Assembly: GCA_038231615.1 (NCBI GenBank)
Contig: JBBRLA010000069.1
Location: forward strand, 1-20,020
DNA from: JBBRLA01 sp038231615
GTDB taxonomy: Bacteria > Myxococcota_A > Polyangia > Palsa-1104 > JAEUJZ01
DNA length: 20,020 nucleotides
Direction: 5' to 3'
The translations under genes were made by a program, and so were the position numbers. Below the pieces are notes generated by a model that saw only the letters and a list, made by a program, of their open reading frames with translations, was not told where the DNA came from and ran no database searches. Numbering within the stretch: the first letter of the stretch is position 1; each line of letters starts with the position of its first letter. This document shows positions 13,932 through 19,814 of the stretch, one piece after another.

Positions 13932-14645
13932 TCAGGAATCCCGTCGCGGCAGCGGACCGAACTCCCGCTCGTAGGCCGCCAGACGTTCCCGCAACTCCTG
14001 GTTGTGCACTCCGGCCTCGGCCTCGGCCTCCTGTGGGGTCAGGAGCAATTCGCCCTCGGGAGTATACCAGCGCAGCCAGGGCCCCTGGTAGCCCTGGTAG
14101 ATCCCGTTCCACACGCCCAGATGCAGGCCCAGGCACTCGGACACCAGACGCCCTTTGGGGCCGGGCTTTTGCCGCGTATAGGCCAGCCGGCCCTTCTTGG
14201 TGGCCAGCCGGTAGCCCTCCAGTACGGCGCTATCCGGGTCATAGAGGAAGTATTCCGGCACCTTGAGCAGGGTGGCGTAGATCCGCATCTTGTCCCCGCG
14301 GTCCACCGCCTCGGTGGTGGGCGAGAGCAGTTCGAGGACCAGGTCCGGCCCCTTGCCGTCCTCTTGCCAGATGACCCACGACTTGCGCGACCGGTGGGGC
14401 ACATCCAGCATGATCATGACGTCCGGCGCCCGGAAGTCATTCCGCTTCTCCTGCAGGGCGCTGTAGTACAGGGCCTGATTGGCGCCGATGAAGTAATCGT
14501 CGCGGCCGGCCCAGCGCCGCTCCAGCGGGTCCGTGCTCAGCGCCTGCTGCAGGCGGTGTTTGTGGGATTCCACGGGCTCTCCATCGTCGTAGGGCAGGTC
14601 GTCCTCGGTCAGAGCGGCGGTCACATTCGCGGTCGCTTCCTGCAT
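13932..14645 (-). CDS. Uma2-family (DUF820) PD-(D/E)XK-fold protein
   Basis: 237 residues. The family core is clear: APDVMIML (D75), PDLVLELLSPTTEAVDRGDKMRIYATLLKVPEYFLYDP with E105 and K119. These supply the D...E...K residues of a PD-(D/E)XK nuclease fold. Uma2 proteins are numerous in cyanobacteria, Chloroflexi and some other large genomes. They are annotated as putative endonucleases, but their biological role is not established. The C-terminal region (PEGELLLTPQEAEAEA and a coiled coil) is the common Uma2 tail. The ATG at 14645 is preceded by GAAAGGAAA, a good ribosome-binding site. A longer in-frame TTG start at 14684 is less likely. An upstream promoter block and a 10-codon ORF give it an untranslated leader of ~90 nt. 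Confidence 0.88.
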   Translation of the reverse strand: MQEATANVTAALTEDDLPYDDGEPVESHKHRLQQALSTDPLERRWAGRDDYFIGANQALYYSALQEKRNDFRAPDVMIMLDVPHRSRKSWVIWQEDGKGPDLVLELLSPTTEAVDRGDKMRIYATLLKVPEYFLYDPDSAVLEGYRLATKKGRLAYTRQKPGPKGRLVSECLGLHLGVWNGIYQGYQGPWLRWYTPEGELLLTPQEAEAEAGVHNQELRERLAAYEREFGPLPRRDS

Positions 14646-14699
14646 GGCTTTCCTTTCGTTAACCCATCCCGACGGTCCTGACAAGGCATTTTGGCATTT

Positions 14700-14732
14700 T
14701 CAAACGGCCCGGCAGCCTGCCCGGGTGCTCAT
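14700..14732 (-). CDS. possible 10-residue leader ORF ahead of the Uma2 gene
   Basis: MSTRAGCRAV begins at the ATG at 14732, exactly 7 nt after the TATGCT of the duplicated promoter, and stops 54 nt before the Uma2 start. The same position holds the true start of the M50 gene in the other promoter copy. It could be a translated leader peptide or just the remnant of the gene start carried over with the duplicated block. Confidence 0.3.
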   Translation of the reverse strand: MSTRAGCRAV

Positions 14733-14771
14733 AGAACACAGCATAGTCCACTACGCCGGGCCGGGGGCATG
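14730..14771 (-). promoter_or_regulatory. promoter block of the Uma2 gene, copy 2 of a duplicated promoter
   Basis: The minus strand reads GTAGTGGACTATGCT, then GTGTTCT and ATG. TATGCT is at 14745-14740. The ~42-bp block aligns with 13822-13861 with two extra bases and a few substitutions in its GC-rich upstream half. Confidence 0.55.
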
Positions 14772-14885
14772 CGCTAAAGGACACCAGACCGTAAAAATCT
14801 TGCGCGCAGGGCCGTGCAATCTATGCGCGCCACCATCGGCATTTTCCGCTAGGAATCCATCTCTGGACGCGCTACAGCTTGGCCC

Positions 14886-15734
14886 ATGACAGACCTATAC
14901 GACGAGCTTGCGAAACTATTGAATGTACCCGCGGACCAGATCAAGGCGGCGCTGGCCTCCGAGGAGGCGGCCGGCAACCTGATCATCACCCAGCAGGGCG
15001 ACGCCGTGGGCAACGCCAAGATCGGGCTTCTCCGCCTGAGCAACTACTTCGAAGGCAAAATGGCCTTCGCCGAGGTGGGCCAGGCGCTGGGCATGGTCTT
15101 TGAAGGCATCGCCAGCACGGAGTCCATCGCCGAGCTGCCCAGCGCCAAGGTGCCCACTCGCCCCAAGGCCGACGGCCTGTCGGAGGCCCTCACCGCCATC
15201 ATCGCCACCAACAAGGAGTTCCCGGCGGAGATGTACAACGCCAACCTCCATTCGGTCACCGTCATCAAGCTGCAGGACCTCATCAATGGCCGCCGCGAAG
15301 TCGAGAAAGAGGTGACCGCGTTCCAGAGCCTCATCCTCAATGACCTGACGGTTTATGAGCGATCCGCCGCCGACATGCTGGCCACGGGTTATGGCAAGGT
15401 GCGCGACAAGGCCCTCGCCGAGCACAAGTTCGGCGAGTCGCTGGCCGATATGGAGCACTACCAGTTCGGGCCGGCGAAGCAGGCCGCCACCAGCCGCGCC
15501 AAGGGCACGCACCTGAAAAAGACCCTGACCGCACAGGTGCCCCATTCGATCTACGTGAAGGGGCAGCAGCAGGGACGGACCGACGCCATCCAGCAGCTCA
15601 ATGCCCTGCTCAACGACCCGACCGTGGGCACCGTCGCCGGCACGCTGCCCACGACCGAGCCCCACATCCCTGCCGCCCCCGCCCATCCGGCGAGCACCCA
15701 TCACGTCGGCAGCGCGGCCAAGCGTCACAAATAG
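14886..15734 (+). CDS. hypothetical protein, 282 residues
   Basis: I do not recognise this protein. Coding is supported by length, strong G/C third positions and a soluble, helix-rich composition. Residues 1-20 (MTDLYDELAKLLNVPADQIK) could form a small helical domain. The central part alternates amphipathic helices with charged segments (LINGRREVEKEVTAFQSLIL, LADMEHYQFGPAK). The last ~35 residues are Pro/Ala/His-rich and end in a basic SAAKRHK. There is no signal peptide or membrane segment. No Shine-Dalgarno is present. TACAGC ends 7 nt before the ATG, a weak version of the leaderless arrangement seen at neighbouring genes. It stands alone, divergent from the Uma2 gene. Confidence 0.7.
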   Translation: MTDLYDELAKLLNVPADQIKAALASEEAAGNLIITQQGDAVGNAKIGLLRLSNYFEGKMAFAEVGQALGMVFEGIASTESIAELPSAKVPTRPKADGLSEALTAIIATNKEFPAEMYNANLHSVTVIKLQDLINGRREVEKEVTAFQSLILNDLTVYERSAADMLATGYGKVRDKALAEHKFGESLADMEHYQFGPAKQAATSRAKGTHLKKTLTAQVPHSIYVKGQQQGRTDAIQQLNALLNDPTVGTVAGTLPTTEPHIPAAPAHPASTHHVGSAAKRHK

Positions 15735-16096
15735 CACGCGGCCTGCCATCGTCGGCGAGCAGAAACCAGCCGAGAGCATGGCCGAAGTTTCGCCCGGAGT
15801 TTGACCCGGCTCAGACCTCTGGCTCAGCCGCCGAGGCTGGCCTCTACGCCAAATCGTGCTAGGCTCAGGTCCATGCCGCCACTAACAACAGGGCGGTACA
15901 CGTGGGACAGCACCGGGTATTGGTAGGGGCGGGAGGCTTCTCTGCCTCGATGTACACGGACGAGCGCGGGACCGCGGCAGGGGCCGTTGCCACCAGAGAG
16001 AATGCGCAGGCCCACTTTACGAGGCCCCATGACTCCGAGGCCCACTCCATCGAGGCGCACTCAGGTATGAGCCTGGCCCGTCTCCGACGCTGACGG
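15735..16096. other. 362-bp intergenic region between convergent genes, no firm gene
   Basis: No convincing protein gene is seen. It holds a repeated TGGCTCAG/GGCTCAG motif (15827-15834 and nearby), a possible 17-codon ORF at 15873, and GAGGC-NCACTC-like short repeats around 16021-16063. An open frame starting at a GTG at 15902 has non-coding-like composition. No T-tract terminator was found for either flanking gene. Confidence 0.5.
15873..15926 (+). CDS. possible leaderless 17-residue small ORF
   Basis: MPPLTTGRYTWDSTGYW starts at an ATG 7 nt after TGC-TAGGCT (TAGGCT 15860-15865), the same extended -10 form seen before tRNA-Leu. Position and motif match the leaderless gene starts in this window, but the peptide is too short to judge by composition. 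Confidence 0.2.
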   Translation: MPPLTTGRYTWDSTGYW

Positions 16097-16612
16097 TCAC
16101 TTCTTGGGCTTGGCCTTCTTTGCCGCGGGCTTCGTCGTCGCGGGCTTCTTTGCTCTGCCTTCGGCGAGCGCATCTCGCGCAGCCTGATAGCTGGCTGAGT
16201 ATTCAGCAGGGGTGACGCGCGCCAGGGTCCGGCAGACGACGTCAACCGCGAGGTGATCCAGTGTCTTGAATCGGACGCATCCCAGGCCCATGTCCAGCTT
16301 CTTGCCGCTCTTCTGATATTCGCTGGTGAACCAATCGGACAGCGTTGGGTGGGCGTAGAAGCACGTCATGTAGAGTGCCATGTAGTTCTTCTTTGAGCCC
16401 AGTCCGACGAAGGCAAGCGGGACCTTCGGGTTGCCACCGTAGCCTTTGGGGTAGGCGGCGAGCGGGACGTACCAACTGATCATCCCGAATTGGATGCCCT
16501 CCTCGTAACCGGAGGGAAGGCAGCGGTTGATCTCCTTGCGAACGGCGCTGAGCGCGTCCCGACGGTCCGCAGGGAGGGAGGCGAGGTATTCGGCAACGGT
16601 GGAAGGGCTCAT
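16097..16612 (-). CDS. DUF1801-domain protein with a basic Lys/Ala/Pro tail
   Basis: 171 residues. The DUF1801 (YdhG-like) core is recognisable: an opening VAEYLASLPADRRDALSAVRKEI, a CLPSGYEEGIQFGMISWYVPL segment, then PLAFVGLGSKKNYMALYMTCFY and the later KKLDMGLGCVRFKTLDHL. Members are small soluble proteins with no established biochemical activity. The last ~18 residues (AKKPATTKPAAKKAKPKK) form a histone-H1-like basic tail that suggests contact with nucleic acid. TACGCT ends 7 nt before the ATG and no Shine-Dalgarno is present, supporting this start. Confidence 0.85.
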   Translation of the reverse strand: MSPSTVAEYLASLPADRRDALSAVRKEINRCLPSGYEEGIQFGMISWYVPLAAYPKGYGGNPKVPLAFVGLGSKKNYMALYMTCFYAHPTLSDWFTSEYQKSGKKLDMGLGCVRFKTLDHLAVDVVCRTLARVTPAEYSASYQAARDALAEGRAKKPATTKPAAKKAKPKK

Positions 16613-16619
16613 GGAGCCG

Positions 16620-16625
16620 AGCGTA
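16620..16625 (-). promoter_or_regulatory. -10 element of the DUF1801 gene, probably giving a leaderless mRNA
   Basis: TACGCT (minus strand, 16625-16620) is followed by 7 nt and the ATG at 16612. No -35 match is seen at 17-18 bp. Confidence 0.4.
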
Positions 16626-16765
16626 CATCAGTCACCTCGCGGCGACGAGCGTTTGAACCCCGTATTGGTCGCTTCACCGGGCCGGGCTGCGGGTGCTGTC
16701 CTGTACGGGACACACGATCAGGGGGCAGTGTCCCAAGTTGAAACGGTGTCCTGCTTTCATCTGTT

Positions 16766-16837
16766 CCGGTAGTTTCAGGTAATTTATTCCGGTAGTACGT
16801 CCGGTAGTTATGATATACGTTTGCATGGAACTACCGG
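16766..16837. repeat. iterated CCGGTAGT motifs, possible operator cluster
   Basis: Direct copies of CCGGTAGT lie at 16766-16773, 16789-16796 and 16801-16808, and an inverted copy ACTACCGG at 16830-16837. The third and inverted copies form a 9-bp dyad (CCGGTAGTT / AACTACCGG) flanking TATGAT (16809-16814), a good -10 hexamer. This is the layout of repressor-binding sites around a promoter. Confidence 0.6.
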
Positions 16838-16944
16838 CGATGCAAGATTTCGAGGCTGCGTCTGCATATGGGGGATTGATCAGAAGTGGGCTTCCTGGTT
16901 CGATCCGGGTCGCAGGTCAGCGTGTACACGATCGGCGGCGATGA
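16825..16944 (+). CDS. possible 39-residue small protein
   Basis: An ATG at 16825, 10 nt after TATGAT, opens a frame that starts MELPAMQDFEAASAYGG, contains LIRSGLPGSIRVAG and ends VHDRRR. The inverted CCGGTAGT copy lies in its first codons, so a regulator bound there would block it. No family is recognised and the size is too small for composition to decide. Confidence 0.25.
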   Translation: MELPAMQDFEAASAYGGLIRSGLPGSIRVAGQRVHDRRR

Positions 16945-17131
16945 AGCGCGGAATGCCGATGTAGGGAAATATCGCTGATATCGGGTATTATGTCACATAT
17001 GCAATTGATTGGGCTGGCTCGGACTTGGCCGCCAAGATGTAGTTTGTTTGGCCTGTCCACTTGGAGCACGGCCCCATCCCCACGTGCTGGCCGGACCCGC
17101 ACGGCCCACGGTCATCGATCCAGTAAACGTC

Positions 17132-17161
17132 TTGCGCGCAACACTCCACGTAGCCTAGCAT
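17132..17161 (+). promoter_or_regulatory. promoter of the GHKL-nuclease gene, probably giving a leaderless mRNA
   Basis: TTGCGC (17132-17137), an 18-bp spacer and TAGCAT (17156-17161) end 7 nt before the ATG at 17169. There is no Shine-Dalgarno sequence. Confidence 0.45.
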
Positions 17162-17168
17162 CTGACGC

Positions 17169-18980
17169 ATGTCTCAAGCGCCGAACACCCCAGAACGCAT
17201 CGAAGTGCGGGTTGATGCGGCGAAGGAGATCCGCGAAATCTCCTTGGACTTCCTCAACCCGATTGAGATTCTGCGAGAAGCGACGGCCAACGCGTACGAT
17301 GCGGGCGCGCAAGTCCTGACGCTTCGCGCCACTCCCGACAAGGACATCAGTGGCAGGCGAATCTTGACCCTCGAAAGCACCGACGATGGAGTCGGAATGG
17401 ATCAGCCGGCGATCGAGGCGTTCTTCGGGCTCGGTCTCTCGGAGAAGCCCAAGATCCCAGGGCGCACCCCCTTGGGGTTCAAGGGGCACGGAACGAAAAT
17501 CTACTACTCGGCGCAGGAACTATGGGTCGTTACCCGGCGAGAGGGTAGCGATCTGATTGTCGCGTGGGCGGACAAAGCGCGGGAGCACGTCCTTCAGGGA
17601 CGGCTGCCGGAAGTTCTTTTCCTACGTGGAAAGGAGGCCGAGGAGTACGCTCAGAACCGACGACTGACGATTCCTTCACCGAGTGGGACGACCCTTCGCC
17701 TCATTGACTACACGCCCGATAGTGGACGCCTGATCGACGACTTCAAACGCAGCGCGGTTGAGAACTATCTACGTTGGTTCACGGTGTATGGTTCTTTCGA
17801 GCACGTCGTTCGAGCAACATCTCCCAAGCCACCGATGGACGTCCGGCTCCAAGCTACTGATGACTCTACTACCAAGCAGGTTCTATATGGCCACCCCTGG
17901 CCAGTTGCTGACCGCACCGATCTCAAGGCGCTTCGCGAGCTGGACCCGCGGCGACCGTACAACTATTTCTGCAAGAGCTTCCGCAAAGTTGACCTAGTCA
18001 TCTCAGGTGGCTATCGCATCGATATCGCGGTTGCATTCGAGGGCAAGCAAGGAAGACTCGATCGCGATCCGCTCATCCGTAGGCAGAAGACAGGAGGATT
18101 GTATTTTGAAGAAGACCGCTACGGTCTTTGGCTTTGTCGGGACCACATACCCATCGAGTTGAAGACGGATTGGCTTCAGGACACTGAGCTTCCCGTCTTC
18201 GAGTTTTTGGAGCCACGGCGCGCTTTGGTTCTTGTCAACTGCAACGACTTCTTCCTGACGGCCAACCGCGGCTCGGTCGGCAACTCCCAGGCGACGCTTT
18301 TGCAGGCCGTGCGCGATGGCGTGATCGAGTTTCTCTCTGGACTGGAAGACGACGATGACCTCGCTCGATTTCGGGAAGAGTACGAAGAAGAACGCCTGCG
18401 CCGGGTACGAGACAAGGATCGCAAGGCGTTCCTCAGGCGTCTCGACCGGTATAATCGGAAGAAGCACTGCACAATCGCACTTCCCGATGGCAGCGAGTTC
18501 CGTTTCTTCGAGCCCCAACGCGAGATCACGCTCTTCGGGTTGATTGCCCAGTTGCAAGTCAAGGATCCAACGCTTCTCGATCTCGATATTCTGGACTATG
18601 ACGACCATCAGGGAATCGACCTCCTGGTGAGGCGTGGACACGATCCGTCGGACCTTCTCGAAAGGGACAAGGTCGCATACGTTGAGCTCAAGTACGAATT
18701 GCGATCAAACATCAACCATGCGTTCGACAACCTCCACGCGATCATCTGCTGGGAGACTTACATCAAGCCTGGGTTTCCAGTAACCGATGCCGCCGACCAG
18801 ACCTTCACCCTCACAGAGTCCACAACCGGCGCGGTCACGTACAGCACTCTCGCTCCAAAGCCGGATAGCAAGCTCAGTCATCAGATTCGAGTCGTCGTGC
18901 TCAAACGCCTGCTGCAAGAGACGCGGAAGTATCGTGACGCGAAGAATCCGCGCCACATCAACGGTCGGCGGGCTGGTTGA
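17169..18980 (+). CDS. GHKL ATPase - PD-(D/E)XK nuclease fusion protein (MORC/MutL-like, putative defence effector)
   Basis: 603 residues. The N-terminal ~180 form a GHKL ATPase domain: the N-box LREATANAYDAGA with E37, N41 and D44; DDGVGM (72-77) as the D-x-G-x-G box; and GFKGHGTK (103-110) as the Gly-rich lid. Residues ~180-400 probably include an S5-like transducer. A charged helix (~394-432) follows. The C-terminal part has a nuclease-like site: E452 in a helix, D484 in DHQGIDLLV, and E506-x-K508 in YVELKYEL, the E...D...ExK order of PD-(D/E)XK enzymes. GHKL proteins linked to restriction nucleases were proposed as ancestors of MORC ATPases (Iyer, Abhiman and Aravind 2008). ATP-gated DNA clamping and cleavage is my inference. 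All key residues look intact. Third positions are clearly less G/C-rich than in neighbours, suggesting transfer. No methyltransferase or other partner is adjacent, so it may act alone. Confidence 0.8.
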   Translation: MSQAPNTPERIEVRVDAAKEIREISLDFLNPIEILREATANAYDAGAQVLTLRATPDKDISGRRILTLESTDDGVGMDQPAIEAFFGLGLSEKPKIPGRTPLGFKGHGTKIYYSAQELWVVTRREGSDLIVAWADKAREHVLQGRLPEVLFLRGKEAEEYAQNRRLTIPSPSGTTLRLIDYTPDSGRLIDDFKRSAVENYLRWFTVYGSFEHVVRATSPKPPMDVRLQATDDSTTKQVLYGHPWPVADRTDLKALRELDPRRPYNYFCKSFRKVDLVISGGYRIDIAVAFEGKQGRLDRDPLIRRQKTGGLYFEEDRYGLWLCRDHIPIELKTDWLQDTELPVFEFLEPRRALVLVNCNDFFLTANRGSVGNSQATLLQAVRDGVIEFLSGLEDDDDLARFREEYEEERLRRVRDKDRKAFLRRLDRYNRKKHCTIALPDGSEFRFFEPQREITLFGLIAQLQVKDPTLLDLDILDYDDHQGIDLLVRRGHDPSDLLERDKVAYVELKYELRSNINHAFDNLHAIICWETYIKPGFPVTDAADQTFTLTESTTGAVTYSTLAPKPDSKLSHQIRVVVLKRLLQETRKYRDAKNPRHINGRRAG

Positions 18981-18992
18981 TTAGCCGACCGT
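18961..18992 (+). terminator. hairpin at the end of the GHKL-nuclease gene
   Basis: ACGGTCGGC (18961-18969) pairs perfectly with GCCGACCGT (18984-18992) around a 14-nt loop containing the stop codon. No T-tract follows. As at dnaJ, the stem overlaps the end of the coding region. Confidence 0.55.
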
Positions 18993-19205
18993 CGCCCGTA
19001 CTGCCGTCGATCAATCGCCACGCGGCCCCGGACTGATGGCGGGACCATACGCAAGCACCTCGCCGCCCTGGTAGCAGGCAGCATGGCATAAGTATGCGCA
19101 CCGGTCCATGGTGACGATGTGGTCTGGTATATGGTGGTCTGCTCATGACACAGCCCAATAGATCCGACCACTGGGCCAGTGTTGCTGGTGGCTCTTGGTT
19201 CATTC
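18993..19205. other. 213-bp gap, no gene seen
   Basis: No coding region or RNA gene is recognised. It contains a 13-bp palindrome, CACTGGGCCAGTG (19169-19181), and two copies of GGTCTG around 19122-19140. Composition remains mixed, as in the preceding acquired-looking segment. Confidence 0.5.
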
Positions 19206-19541
19206 TCAGCGATAACACAGCCCCGGTTCATGGATGGTACTGAATCGGTCGGTCTCCCTTCGTGGCACCTGCCGAATCAGGCCCCGTGAACTGAGTATCC
19301 TGCAACGCCAGGCTACGTAAGACAGAGCCGTGGCCAGTTCCGGCCACTCCCGATCCACCCACAGGGCTCGGAAATCCAGATTTGGCCACATCCTGGCGAA
19401 GATCTCGATCGCGGTTACCGGCAGGCCGCGTTCTTGGTCCATCGCGGCCAGGATCTGCGCGTCGACGCTGGCTTGGTGCTGCTGGACAGGTGAAGCTGTA
19501 CCGATACGCACCCGCCACCCCTCCTTGGGCCCCGTCGCCAC
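19206..19541 (-). CDS. possible small winged-helix-like protein
   Basis: 111 residues from a GTG at 19541, or 78 from an ATG at 19442. Codon use in the minus frame is biased to G/C at third positions and the sequence looks protein-like. A helical PVTAIEIFARMWPNL segment is followed by LATALSYVAWRCRILSSRGLIRQVPRRETDRFSTI. The last part resembles a winged helix: a helix ending in a short RGLI-R strand, then a wing. No family is recognised. Neither start has a convincing ribosome-binding site or -10 element, so the gene may be a remnant. It converges on the GHKL-nuclease gene and could be a regulator from the same acquired segment, which is inference only. Confidence 0.45.
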   Translation of the reverse strand: MATGPKEGWRVRIGTASPVQQHQASVDAQILAAMDQERGLPVTAIEIFARMWPNLDFRALWVDREWPELATALSYVAWRCRILSSRGLIRQVPRRETDRFSTIHEPGLCYR

Positions 19542-19570
19542 GCGCCCCTGGATCGAGGCGGCGCACGGAA

Positions 19571-19736
19571 ATCGCCTTGGCTATGACGAAAATCGCTGTC
19601 GCACTGCGTTTATCGCCGTGGTTATGACGAAAATCGCCTTGGCCATGACGGAAATCGCCTTGGCCATGACGGAAATCGCCTTGGCTATGACGGAAAACAT
19701 TGTGGGCATGACGAAAATCGCCTTGGCACTGTGTTT
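19571..19736. repeat. tandem array of eight 21-bp units
   Basis: Units start with ATCGCCTTGGC or variants at 19571, 19592, 19612, 19633, 19654, 19675, 19696 and 19717. Most are 21 bp and continue NATGACGRAA. The second and eighth are 20-bp variants ending GCACTGYGTTT. Units 4 and 5 are identical. Because 21 is a multiple of three, several frames stay open on both strands, giving repeated MTEIALA or MAKAISV peptides, which I regard as artefacts. A further ATCGCCTTGGC occurs at 19799, beyond the adjacent hairpin. There are no unique spacers, so this is not CRISPR. Confidence 0.9.
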
Positions 19737-19760
19737 ATCGTCTTGGCACGGCACGAGACC

Positions 19761-19793
19761 GTCGTGACACGCCATTATATGGCGTGCCACGAC
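19761..19793. repeat. 14-bp inverted repeat (hairpin) next to the 21-bp array
   Basis: GTCGTGACACGCCA (19761-19774) and TGGCGTGCCACGAC (19780-19793) pair with one mismatch around the loop TTATA. It is flanked on both sides by array-like TTTATCGYCTTGGC. It lies 22 bp from the stop of the minus-strand gene at 19815, so it could also serve as that gene's terminator or 3'-end structure. Confidence 0.75.
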
Positions 19794-19814
19794 GTTTATC
19801 GCCTTGGCGCGGGG

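Larger units (their letters stand above)
16613..17168. other. 556-bp AT-richer region upstream of the GHKL-nuclease gene
   Basis: Base composition drops visibly in G/C from about 16740. Contents: three TGTCC motifs (16697, 16729, 16747) with a facing GGACA (16708-16712), the CCGGTAGT cluster (16766-16837), a possible 39-codon ORF (16825-16944), a small dyad ATATC-GCT-GATAT (16969-16981), and TATTAT (16986-16991) 7 nt before an ATG at 16999. The frame from that ATG is Arg/Ser-rich, runs into the GHKL gene and does not look like a protein. The region looks like the regulatory flank of an acquired segment. Confidence 0.5.

Noticed and set aside
15902..16093. 63-residue plus-strand frame from a GTG
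   Set aside because: No promoter or ribosome-binding site, composition unlike neighbouring genes and no recognisable motif.
16894..16910. tRNA T-arm-like GGTTCGATCC, possible tRNA remnant or attachment site
   Set aside because: The flanking bases do not form a five-pair T-stem and no matching acceptor or anticodon arm lies upstream.
16990..17319. 109-residue frame overlapping the start of the GHKL gene
   Set aside because: It is Arg/Ser/Pro-rich, with no family resemblance, and overlaps 150 bp of the strong GHKL frame. The TATTAT-7 nt-ATG spacing at 16999 alone is not enough.
19571..19736. CRISPR array or repeat protein in the 21-bp array
   Set aside because: Units abut without spacers. 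Frames stay open on both strands only because 21 is divisible by three, and the array contains 20-bp units that break any one frame.
19743..19760. sigma-54 promoter (TTGGCACGGCACG)
   Set aside because: The -24-like TGGCACG is present but no TTGC-type -12 element follows at the required distance.
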